Assembly: GCF_008035925.1 (NCBI RefSeq)
Contig: NZ_CP036264.1
Location: forward strand, 8,470,343 to 8,534,342
Reading direction: 5' to 3'
DNA length: 64,000 nucleotides
Source: Stieleria maiorica
Lineage (GTDB): Bacteria > Planctomycetota > Planctomycetia > Pirellulales > Pirellulaceae
Under the pieces are notes generated by a model that worked only from the letters and a program-made list of their open reading frames with translations, did not search any database and was not told the DNA's origin. Shown in pieces: positions 24,501 through 28,641 of this stretch. The translations under genes and the position numbers were made by a program. Within the stretch, counting starts at the first letter, position 1. Each line of letters starts with the position of its first letter.

Positions 24501-27500
24501 CGCGGCCGGTGACAACGCGGCCAATGGTCGATCGCCGTCGACGCCGATGGCATCGATCGCGGCGCTGCTGCGGGCCTATGACCTGAATCCCGGAGACACG
24601 ATCTATGTCGATACCGGGACGTATGACCTGCTTGCCAACATCGTGATCGATGCGGAAGACTCGGGTGTGCGAATCGTGGGTCCGACGGAGGTCGGCAAGG
24701 CGGCGATCCTGGATCGCGGCAACACCAACGCGGGCAGCTATGTGTTCGATCTGGTGGGCACCGATTCGGTGACGCTGTCGAACCTGTCGATCAGCGGGGC
24801 CGACAGCGGGATTCATCTGGGGACAAGTGCCGGCAACACGAACACGACGATCGTCGGGAATGATCTGTTCGGCAACCAAACGCACGGCGTGGTTGTGTTC
24901 GGCGGGAACACGGACACGCTGATCGAAGGCAACTCCGTTCACGACAACGTGTACTACGGGCTTCGAATTGACGGTGACCGGACGACGGTCTCGGGCAACC
25001 GCGTGTACGCCAACCAGTCTGGTGTGTCGGCCGGATACACGGGGCAACAGACCCAGCGAACGATCATCGACAACGTGGTTCACTCCAACACGTCTCAGGG
25101 GATCTATTTGTACGGTTTCAATACCGAAGCGATCGACAACGAAGTCTACGGACATAGCAGCGGGGTCGGTATCCAAATGGAACCGGGCAGCGTGGCGCGT
25201 GGCAACGTGGTGCACGGCAACGATGTCGGGATCGGCACCCAATACGGTGCCACGGTCGATTCCAACTGGGTTTACGACAACCGGATCGGGATTCGAACCA
25301 CCAGCGGCTATGACACGGTGCTGGTCGGCAACCGCGTGTATTCCAACAGCGAGGGGATTCGGATCGATGGCCAGAACTATGTCACGATTTCAAACAACCT
25401 GGTCTACGCCAACACGAACTCGGCGGTCTATTTGAAGGGCGGCTATCGCAGCGGCGAGGCCCATCCCCGGATCACCGGCAACACGATTTACCAATCGGTC
25501 GGCGATGCGGTGACGATCGAACAGTCCAGCGACGTGCGTCTGTCGAACAACATCCTGTGGGTGGAAAACGGCGCGGCGATCAGTGTCGCCGCCGATGCCC
25601 AGTTTGGATTTGCCAGTGATTACAACCTAGTGCACTTGGGAACCGGATCTTCGGTCAGCTACGGCATTTTTGCCGGTCAAATTCAGAGCGATCTGGCGGC
25701 TTGGCAAGCGGCGACCGGCGATGCGGCACGTTCGATCGCCGCTGACCCGTTGTTCTTGGATGTCAATGGGATCGACAACCGACTCGGGTACGTCGACGGC
25801 CAGGATCACTCACGGGACGACAACTGGACGCTCGGAAAAGCGTCGCCGGCGATCGACAGTGGGTTTAGCTGGGTTGCGTTCGCGTCTGACGCCATCGGGT
25901 CGCCGCGTCGCGACGACGTCGCGACTCCAGATTCGGGATCGCTCGACTACTTTCAAACGCCGATCAGCGACACGCCCTTTGTTTCATCCGGAACGGCGAT
26001 GAATTGGAAAGCTGGGTATCCCGACTACGCCAGTCAGTACGTGCTGCCATTCGCGTTTCCGTTCTTCGGCCAAGTCTATGGGACGGTCACGATCACCACT
26101 GGGGGCCTGATTCAGTTTGAGAATACTGGCTCTATCCACTGGGACGAGACGGCCGCGGATCGATTCTCCGATGCGCCTCAAATCGCCGCCTTGTGGGACA
26201 ACTTGCGAACCAACGAAACGGATGACGACATTTTTATCGACGAATCGACTGCGGATCAGGTGACGATACGTTGGGACGCGACCCATGTCGACGATGGGCG
26301 CGACGTCGATTTTGCGGTCACGTTGTATGCCGACGGAGAGTTCCGATTTAGCTATGGAAGCGACGTCTCCGGCAGTCCTGTAGCCGGGTATGCGGATCCA
26401 CGATCCGCTAGGACGCACTTTGTTTTGCCGCCATTGACGCAATCGCCGGCTGCGAATCAGGCGATCGATTTCGAGCTGCGACCCGGCCAGGTGGATCGCG
26501 GCGCCCTCGAATTTCGTGGGTCCAGCGATGACAATCTGGCCCCCCTTGTCACGTCGACGCTGCCCGGTGCGATCGGGCAGCAACAACCGATTTCGGCACT
26601 GATCGATTCGGTTCGGATTCAGTTCAGTGAGGAGGTGAATTACTTTGACGCCGGATCCTTTGCCGCGTATGAGCTGCGTGAGGCCGGCGCGAACGGAACG
26701 TTCGGTGACGGCGATGACGTCGTCTATCAGCTCGTTCCGCAGTTCAGTCTGGGCAACTCGTTCGTAGATCTTCAGATTCTGTTTGCCCAGGCACAGCAAA
26801 GTCTGCTCTCGCAAAGCCCGATAGCGGACGGCCCAATTTCACAAAGTCTCGCACCGTCCCTCCTTGAGGGTTTTCTGCCTGAAGGCACTTACCGCTTTTC
26901 GGTTCAAAGCGATCAGACCGGCGGAGTGCGTGACACTGCGGGCTTGCTGATTGACGGCGACGGTGACGCGAATCCTGGTGGTAATTACGTGCGGGAATTC
27001 GAGGTCTTTTTCCTACCGGAATTCACCTCTCTTTCGCTTTCCGCCAATGCGAATGAGGGCGGGACGGCGACGCTTTCGGGTGAAATCATCGACCATAGCG
27101 CGGCGACATCGCATTCGGTGCAAGTCGATTGGGGCGATGGGACCGCGATTGCGACGTATGCGATTTCCGCCGGACAGACGTCCTTTCAAATCCACCGGAC
27201 CTATGCACAGGACAGCGTGCCCGCGGCTGGTGGGCAGTTCGTTGTCACGGCCACGTTGGTCAACAACCTAGGACGATCCAGCGGCGCAAGCGGTCCGATG
27301 GGAGTTGCCGTGCACAACGTGGCTCCAGTTCTGACCAGTTTGACAGCGCCGACCGATGTCACTGAGGGGCAGGAGTTCACACTGACGGGACAGTTTAGCG
27401 ATCCCGGGACAGCAGACACGCACGTGTTGTCCGTCGATTGGGGTGACGGCAGCCCAACACAGCAGGTGACACTTGCGGTCGGCAGTCGCGAGTTTTCTGT

Positions 27501-28440
27501 ACCGCACATTTACCTCAATGTGCCGTCGCGTCTGACACCGATCGATCGCACGATCAACATCACACTCGGCGACGACGGTTCCACAACCGTCAGTGCCAAC
27601 CGTGGGATCCGGTTGACCCCGATCAACGCACCACCATCGATTGACGATGCGGTGATGGTGGTCAACGAGATGGCCGACGATGGTCAGATTGTCGGCCAAT
27701 TGATCAACGCCGACCCGGATCTGATCGCACCGAATGAGGACACTCAATCATTCGCCATCGTGGGTGGATCGGGGTTGGGGCGATTCGCGATCGACAACAG
27801 TGGGATTATCACGGTCGTCAACGGGGCGGCACTCGACTTTGAGTCGGTCAACTCGTACTCCTTGGTCATTGAAGTGACCGATGGTCATGGTTTGAAGGAC
27901 CAGGCGACGATCACGATCAATCTGGCGAACGTTCCGGAGGTGGAATCGATCCAGATCGGAGATGGAACACGCCAGCGGAGTGTCATTCGTCGCATCACCG
28001 TTCGATTCGATACGCTGGTCACTTTCGATCCCGGCGCGTTTGAAATTCAAAAAATCGGTGGCGGTTCGATTCAACCCGACGTGGCAACCGAGGTGGTCAA
28101 CGGAAAGACGGTCGCAACGCTGACGTTCCAGGGACAATCCACGATCGGCGGATCTCTTGCCGACGGCAATTATCGCCTAAGGATCGTTCACGACAGGGTG
28201 GTTGCAGGGGAGCTGAAGATGCGGACCGATGCGGTCGACGATTTCTTCCGGTTCTTCGGGGACACCGACGGCGACCGGGACGTCGATGGCCAGGACTATG
28301 GCCGGCTGGGGCTGACGTTCCTGAAATCTTCGCCAAATCCCGCATTCAATCCCGCGCTGGACTTTGACGGAGACGGCGATGTCGATGGTCAGGATTATGC
28401 GAATTTCGGCGTGCGGTTCCTGCGGAGGCTTCCCGAGTAG
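6568..28440 (+). CDS. Giant secreted mosaic protein (7,290 aa): RTX-like repeats, beta-helices, PKD, cadherin, dockerin
   Basis: An uninterrupted frame of 7,290 codons. The N-terminus is arginine-rich with LECLEQRRLLTA (residues 31-42), the planctomycete surface-protein motif. Then, approximately: 45-2200, repetitive beta-rich region with an EF-hand-like DADGDGKIRATEWE near 2010; 2208-3161, RTX-type GGxGxDxLxG repeats (calcium binding); 3205-3608, propeller-like; 3611-4045, beta-helix; 4088-4248, carbohydrate-binding-like; 4271-4371, Kre9/KNH-like; 4375-4851, beta-helix; 4951-5048, Kre9/KNH-like; 5050-5448, beta-helix; 5732-5881, malectin-like; 5962-6362, beta-helix almost identical to the previous one; 6468-6645, nidogen-like; 6822-7018, two PKD-like; 7022-7128, cadherin-like; 7228-7290, dockerin type I. 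The start is GTG at 6568 or 6571; an in-frame stop at 6535 excludes anything earlier. Likely a calcium-dependent surface or matrix adhesin, possibly polysaccharide-binding; no enzyme motif is evident. Confidence 0.9.
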   Translation: MVRSSISVSRERFATQRRLRATEKRRRRLQLECLEQRRLLTAVAMPQPSQQRLVDGLENLSQWSESLRSFGELDLPISVIRPDAVQASVTVGDHLPIGSILESRLVDPVSSYFASLAGGVGDSTALAALLNATDLSTSNQLLFEVDINEIRTATQQIDLSRLQDESVLRIDASQEVTVSVESGVDLRLRFGLDLDPEIDSIDSFFIEPTEMVFSSSVNAGDLILDADVGFLSMNTSSGAMDVDVQVKAELSDPDQGSSPRITSAQLRGMTLSEFVTTTTLASTFEARLPLVSEFASDATNRFDIGKPLVVTVSDDVYEGVDPTITYAGDGLEEFRSFRRIDAGQTVSLFKELSRWFDAFAETSALQVQLPLVQNTTFGDLVDFGDLVTTQLVSPLVDDSDAPTFATVQELAEQLVVATGRPIAEIDPRYDTASNRLSFHLPLNGVQFDASAAAAVFDVDLAPLTLLNQTNSISLVASNNELRFDVEIDLSPFQATFRGEVDLPADGQLSSDASFALAINEQSPVSVLVSRDTNNTGPADLVDDFLTALSAAGLSDVQVTLDQGRLRMTAPESDSVGALIVIADPLDTAVTELGLARPVESTVASVSGVQSLNASGQLTGDAHFNLSVHGEPTVAVTVNSASTADNQSTDMLLDDIRDALTASGLGNVGVDRIEDALTFFTTDDVETPSLVLTSTVGDPAVLELGLAVELASLGPIALGGGVDALDGRVLLDNLVVDVGVSGTSNVFAADARYGFVDVGISNGSVSNTYSLLIASPANQPLPLDDLLAEWNKPDTTFQIERTGNAFVSLPITPAGNLLTLTGSPQLDVSIDDLFGNRVIALSGQDLGALEPLLTLDFADVVAGFTDIGRVLGVFLSAQAVNQPLLYSPQTTAKAVELVSDYEGKSATFSQAQVASLQQLESAIESAFELADSQVTLQVATDGSLNVGLDWELNPKQQLTSIDIDLTALSNATVGGIPEWSRSRSLYESNRRSVQTVGGGDVHLDFGFQLTPGLEPVLYVSDTSNVDLAVQIDQNNFNTTVNSGPLSMAVSGGSIVLDDGNGAPARYQLSLPVIAGGRYVASAINDGGAVQATVQGRSTLTLPLTHPTTSVALSPALRIDVPDLSAMDFSVATPDLADIVDQFDAFADQRAMPGFVRRVFDLLQTTFNASVGDVNQPIIGQSLSDSTFLSDLGNEIATALESEFAAGRTSFTDVQAVFQTFNLGPPPAPVPPPVAAPPEDILWTGQITSGLPGITRIQPLASGIPGLSTDVDAILVGDGTVAMNFGYDFVLNEPVIGLEELDELNLSLVGAVPQFNQLEPVRGNQGSIETYVRDDSLILTHARTFAEGDRHSYSVDLNVGDPIQVVVMPSATLRPRVKVTKPGGGSVVLDVSTPFLDTFSSSPNPGDPVIFAGRDAIASVAGTYVIEIDDFTNSSGSYAAWFGGTRIQEKIVFDLGKGDDIIYESELDKGLTVDDIKADPQRAPVKRSQVKGDAFFDVVVEGDSQDGFNYLSLDDLAIETDTPGPVSRTLDLVERAGYTPATLDSGTLRVIFDGSVRTTEQPTFNTGVLRVRFLDAANQPVGSGQSLNIVGQQFSIVGVPAWDSAGVQLRGLVDVPAGARKLVYELSVDNGFQGDVLLSDAKLVVRHNEPLMRFGIETQWPIDFDVPRAFTPKELADSISLAQQSVEFVGLELNVGEAIRQFAKPVIDELKAQTTLLRDPVESLRKPVVSSDAHWTLRRVFGSTTILDMVESVTGDIESFEDMDQFFKVIDIIADMNPSQPGAGFIDIGGFQLLMNDYDPLQPESPTNRRDWIDVVLYDDNNPNVITDFDTQSGEYAFKINELKVNGGGDLQIDLLRNARGFSDLLIGRPVTIVDFQMPELNLRHTINRGFGVTIWDFLPGFSNRLSGEVRVRANIHLGYDNIDGPFVYANDSLIELGGEITVDLATFEISLPYLEAVKKVTEKCNKVIAGICDSVAKVVEWVDEQRIAVGRAGLRGGIDVNVTLKPKDADGDGKIRATEWEQTAQYRDNIDQLTATGSDGALDASAILTQVGMHCKFDFYGQIDGVIEAFYRAGKAGSDEKNLARINLYHSNSAHNFVANLTNDTNRLIDLINANQSGDDLAHVALADCGVNPPTLATLVPGSGPDELTLLLNMGPRAGFRQTVNTTDGNETFSVENTGTPGVVRVTFGPFVQVYGQPGKTITKVVADGGQGDDTIVAADDFNIAVDFYGGAGNDFLVGGMLNDAINGGSGRDTLVGGLGADQMDGGGDPDEVRGGEGADTLYGGTGWDSLYGGSGNDRIDGDSGNDLLVGGTGTDVLQGGSGSDLLYGHLDPASPGTSDDSAPDSLHGGTGNDFLDGGFGNDFLSGDEGHDQLFGNRGNDGLSGGTGDDTLDGGDGVDLLEGDSGADLLRGGDDDDVLYGNNRTNSPGDLSGDVLYGQRGDDELHGQDGDDFLDGGDDADTLHGGDGTDRLFGRDGQDVLYGDAGNDAVDGGNQDDVLYGGPGMDTLSGGFGEDTLRGESGNDELYGGPDNDTIEGGSGSDLVDGQSGNDTIYGHTIDGTGDDNLRDRLNGSFGADTIYGGGGPDIIRGGGDNDFLYGQNGDDEIFGEQGIDRIEGGTGSDTLDGGSQNDFVYGHSASGAGDDLASDSLLGGYGDDLLIGNGGPDHIRGGPDKDLIYGHSNSGTADDEAADSLYGDDHEDTILGQGGPDTIFGGHGNDSLIGGAGADVINGDDGHDALFGGEDADSIDGGDGNDEIEGGEGADTIFGGAGDDRVQGGLAADSIQGGTGRDELRGGEGDDVIAGGEDDDRIFGEQGNDHLLGDDGNDTIEGGSGVDTLQGGSGDDRLIAGSGIGNVIRGDAGDDFITGSDEGGESDPDFSDATYFGDFIDGGSGADTIDALGGADHVLGGVGNDTIRSGAGGDFVQGGWGDDLIDLGSGTHDVGHGDEGNDVLYGSVFGDDILIGHSGDDKLFGRGGNDGLYGGDGDDLLDGGTGTDVISGDAGDDELIGGGGVGDQLSGGAGNDVIRGSDDGADIADGGPGKDVIYGFGGNDSLAGGDDDDVIHGGSGDDLIEGGQGSDTLLGEADHDVIYGHTAVGSDDDDAVDYLYGDFGIGSVGTTVLVTMGNPGRDQLFGGGGNDLLFGEGDDDAINPGAGASDVVDFGSGESAVPNDFIPPSPTPAPAVQSQDLPQSQASTLPTGDDEAGRWHGVGGSNGSDGISGRVALATEPSIAIVGDARYVAWADDRSGTYQIYVARHDSASGWTELDRSAGYGGISNSGSSSRAPSITVDASGRPVVAWTERSGTQSNIHVAVWNPVDGHWQSLAGAGQSSRASESGRASQPQIVSTTAGIVVFWIDELTGTRDLAAFRFDGVANQWVGLDGSSNGFGVCLTQNVLDYSVDVDGSKIAIGFTKTDGTVSNVHVKEFGGVSWTDLSASPVTGISDAAESASEVSVAYHQGELFAAWTDSLSSDSFGSEVYVLRRTGTTWTDAGTGSAAERGVSGPIRQSTGRVHDPVLSSNAGRLYLSWIDHRDAIDPGKVFSLQWSGLQFQAAIGGDASGAGIVRGQDDIDTIVSSVDSSGRLWLTWARQHDGVGAIGLVGQGTSATNVFLADSTNTVANILATTDLNPGDRIVIVGDQPVGFTVLAADSGVQILGAPGVSIHGPVAVDGATGVLLQNLQLESSLSILDASNFTMRDSSLLVGGVFVSGGNNLSFIRNDFGFPVTLAGAGNGILLSQNRFQSGLELTGNAVDVAINDNIVASDGIDVFGVTSGVMRANSVVGTLDLQAEWTGAIEDNRFHGSPVGVRYAAPAQLRDNRIDGNQTGVVVDWNDPASGFGQVGVHATNQIEGNGTGVLLNTTNATVSGQEIHNNGVGISGVGRAGGFDPLRPNRLVGNTTGIATTGPIEFNTIIGGSVGISAASTQTISHNVFQNSATSIDVSGTTSTRIQSNTFVDTSGTHVHLHNQAMETEIRGNLMSTSGGTNIVVEPDSEPGFFSDHNLLHAEDGGHLVRYSVTDFDDILDWQRDLHKFDLNSFGTTVVSPTGIEPVYSLGTSPPDRLIRAAANQRRTGPGTDGGSSLTPVATSVAANTIANPVFSGGMTGWTASPTLSRSLSTEAFYQGNQSLRIATSISGTLSQVVGLNSVGVDLTKVDAGRMDAVASLRVRVEGGGPPKSTLRLELEFRSASDSVLKTVQVDADASDDRWSLVGDRVAIPPLTRSVAYRVVSDGAAPVGTQELIDDASLIFVDDAFAADLGAGGGSESDAGQIAGPRLYLRRPDLYLDWERDVPKTIHWDSHDVPANEPIRIELWQDTSDGPAFLTTITTATANDGQYTWTPVSSGIDFGTHGLRLQLSLANDRIVFDRSFESFSVPEQSSQYFVNDVLSGADEYTTAAGSHRNTGRLPTSPKPSIDSVLQAYMLSAGDTLYADNGDYRLFYPITISNVPGIGDDEGFVMRGALNGTTTLRHAGPLTVAPLVELLDADFVTVSDFRLNDAQYGLYASDGTTSLTAERLEVSGHDVDGISLGSGHAQRLTEITAADNGRFGIYSQGSVGELVAADVSDNASGGVRITGNVGLINQSAFYNNGGSGLYLDQAGSVTITSSTASRNDGHGLFAYGLVDGAVIGTSDLSLAAGNQFYENAGDGVYASGLALIAGNVAYGNASGAGVRNRSGGTVQNNVSFGNLVGIDSYGPVIGNRVYDNRDGVRGYYDESIRDNVVYSNDYGILAFNSSEDVNNNLVYDIAEIAVSLNQPQETTRIRNNTIVVGGHAAALRIVDGHGPSVTNNILVVDGGSVFDLNAPSQLTHRSDYNLYHVTGTGNLGVWAGVARSTLSAWQLASGADASSLVGDPHFVDVAGADGIVGASGTARGFDDDFHLQSQFGSLHGQSFAPVIDPANGLPVLAIGTWMLDARQSIGIDRGDESIPVGDEPSDNGGYINLGAYGGTTAASKSPSQFMLVTKPSAAANWPAGQSFPIHWRTSETGGTVDIQLVPDGGGTPILIADDTTNDGQFTFTVDTSVPPGAYIVSVETAAGLAGMTPFPIHVTGQINAYYVNIPGDADLTDNQYTTAAGDPSFSGTSPDAPKSSIREILFAYDLEPGDIIFVDTGLYTVEANIVIDAEDSGVRIVGPTEVGKAAILDRGNTNAGSYVFDLVGTDSVTLSNLSISGADSGIHLGTSAGNTNTTIVGNDLFGNQTHGVVVFGGNTDTLIEGNSVHDNVYYGLRIDGDRTTVSGNRVYANQSGVSAGYTGQQTQRTIIDNVVHSNTSQGIYLYGFNTEAIDNEVYGHSSGVGIQMEPGSVARGNVVHGNDVGIGTQYGATVDSNRVYDNRIGIRTTSGYDTVLVGNRVYSNSEGIRIDGQNYVTISNNLVYANTNSAVYLKGGYRSGEAHPRITGNTIYQSVGDAVTIEQSSEVRLSNNILWVENGAAISVAADAQVGFASDYNLFHLAGAGILSRWDGQGIDGLASWRFELGFDFDGLSGDPMFLDVDGDDGLVGFDRDVLSTMIIDDGDAGFSTTGTWTTYTTGGGNPGGFDDDYRQGDFGDNGTATWTFSGLTAGTTYRLAATWRGDYYADAQYRVSSGGREIGVVNKRQYEFGGDAADDFIADGHGWEWFGHYVASGDTIQVTLIDTGGFRYSYADAMRLDAIAGDRGIDDDFHLRSGSPAIDRGDPLSPYFLEPLPSGDRINLGAYGNTSEATPSDSQTVQVTSPVGLEKWTAGDTETIEFRSSGLTAMRTALALNAGGTAVGGWSGNAFQGNSHRANVAQPVDLTAVPNPAPAEIYQSYAYSANSVEPLRYELPLRSGSYTVRLHFVSTPYTTFDLSLQGQVVESSVDLNAQAGGTERGLVKEFAVTVVGDEGLVIEMASVNGWFAEGLAGIEVLQPNTNGSANPTAAIDVSTDGGASWAEIATGIALDTRGVGRYDWTILSGFITTGSTALVRVRSGGVSGRSASAFMITPAGNQFYVNVAGDADLTDNQYTTAAGDNAANGRSPSTPMASIAALLRAYDLNPGDTIYVDTGTYDLLANIVIDAEDSGVRIVGPTEVGKAAILDRGNTNAGSYVFDLVGTDSVTLSNLSISGADSGIHLGTSAGNTNTTIVGNDLFGNQTHGVVVFGGNTDTLIEGNSVHDNVYYGLRIDGDRTTVSGNRVYANQSGVSAGYTGQQTQRTIIDNVVHSNTSQGIYLYGFNTEAIDNEVYGHSSGVGIQMEPGSVARGNVVHGNDVGIGTQYGATVDSNWVYDNRIGIRTTSGYDTVLVGNRVYSNSEGIRIDGQNYVTISNNLVYANTNSAVYLKGGYRSGEAHPRITGNTIYQSVGDAVTIEQSSDVRLSNNILWVENGAAISVAADAQFGFASDYNLVHLGTGSSVSYGIFAGQIQSDLAAWQAATGDAARSIAADPLFLDVNGIDNRLGYVDGQDHSRDDNWTLGKASPAIDSGFSWVAFASDAIGSPRRDDVATPDSGSLDYFQTPISDTPFVSSGTAMNWKAGYPDYASQYVLPFAFPFFGQVYGTVTITTGGLIQFENTGSIHWDETAADRFSDAPQIAALWDNLRTNETDDDIFIDESTADQVTIRWDATHVDDGRDVDFAVTLYADGEFRFSYGSDVSGSPVAGYADPRSARTHFVLPPLTQSPAANQAIDFELRPGQVDRGALEFRGSSDDNLAPLVTSTLPGAIGQQQPISALIDSVRIQFSEEVNYFDAGSFAAYELREAGANGTFGDGDDVVYQLVPQFSLGNSFVDLQILFAQAQQSLLSQSPIADGPISQSLAPSLLEGFLPEGTYRFSVQSDQTGGVRDTAGLLIDGDGDANPGGNYVREFEVFFLPEFTSLSLSANANEGGTATLSGEIIDHSAATSHSVQVDWGDGTAIATYAISAGQTSFQIHRTYAQDSVPAAGGQFVVTATLVNNLGRSSGASGPMGVAVHNVAPVLTSLTAPTDVTEGQEFTLTGQFSDPGTADTHVLSVDWGDGSPTQQVTLAVGSREFSVPHIYLNVPSRLTPIDRTINITLGDDGSTTVSANRGIRLTPINAPPSIDDAVMVVNEMADDGQIVGQLINADPDLIAPNEDTQSFAIVGGSGLGRFAIDNSGIITVVNGAALDFESVNSYSLVIEVTDGHGLKDQATITINLANVPEVESIQIGDGTRQRSVIRRITVRFDTLVTFDPGAFEIQKIGGGSIQPDVATEVVNGKTVATLTFQGQSTIGGSLADGNYRLRIVHDRVVAGELKMRTDAVDDFFRFFGDTDGDRDVDGQDYGRLGLTFLKSSPNPAFNPALDFDGDGDVDGQDYANFGVRFLRRLPE
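13190..16050 (+). repeat. RTX-like calcium-binding nonapeptide tract within the giant gene
   Basis: About 950 residues are built from GGxGxD-type nonapeptides (for example DTLYGGTGWDSLYGGSGND), which in known RTX proteins form calcium-stabilised parallel beta-rolls after secretion. The tract is interrupted at least six times by a longer variant of the form YGHxxxGxxDDxxxDxLxG, near 13549, 13828, 14224, 14464, 14599 and 15838. Confidence 0.92.
21900..22870 (+). repeat. Intragenic duplication, copy 1 (beta-helix module)
   Basis: About 971 bp repeated at 24633-25603 with a constant offset of 2,733 bp (911 codons) and no indel. I counted about ten single-base differences, most at third codon positions; two change a residue (Arg to Trp and Glu to Asp in copy 2). 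The flanking beta-helix sequence on both sides is clearly more diverged. Confidence 0.93.
24633..25603 (+). repeat. Intragenic duplication, copy 2 (beta-helix module)
   Basis: Near-identical partner of 21900-22870, encoding the same string of beta-helix coils. The modules before it (malectin-like and split Kre9/KNH-like) and after it (nidogen-like) differ from those around copy 1. Confidence 0.93.
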
Positions 28441-28641
28441 CATCTTGGTGGGAAGAACTGGCAAAAATCCCTGTCTGTGCGTGATTTGCTGGCAACTTTG
28501 AGCACAATGGTGCGTCCAATCAGCCCCGGCACGCTGGGGGGCCGAACGGCCGTTCCCCCTGTTCGGCGATCGGCAGTTGCCCCACCGGTGATCGCTGCCG
28601 CCGCTGACGATCCACGATTCACTCACGATTTTTCCGGAAGG

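Noticed and set aside
6568-28440. Idea that the giant gene is several genes fused by sequencing error
   Set aside because: The frame is open throughout with consistent codon use, one N-terminal export motif and one terminal dockerin, so a single gene is simpler.
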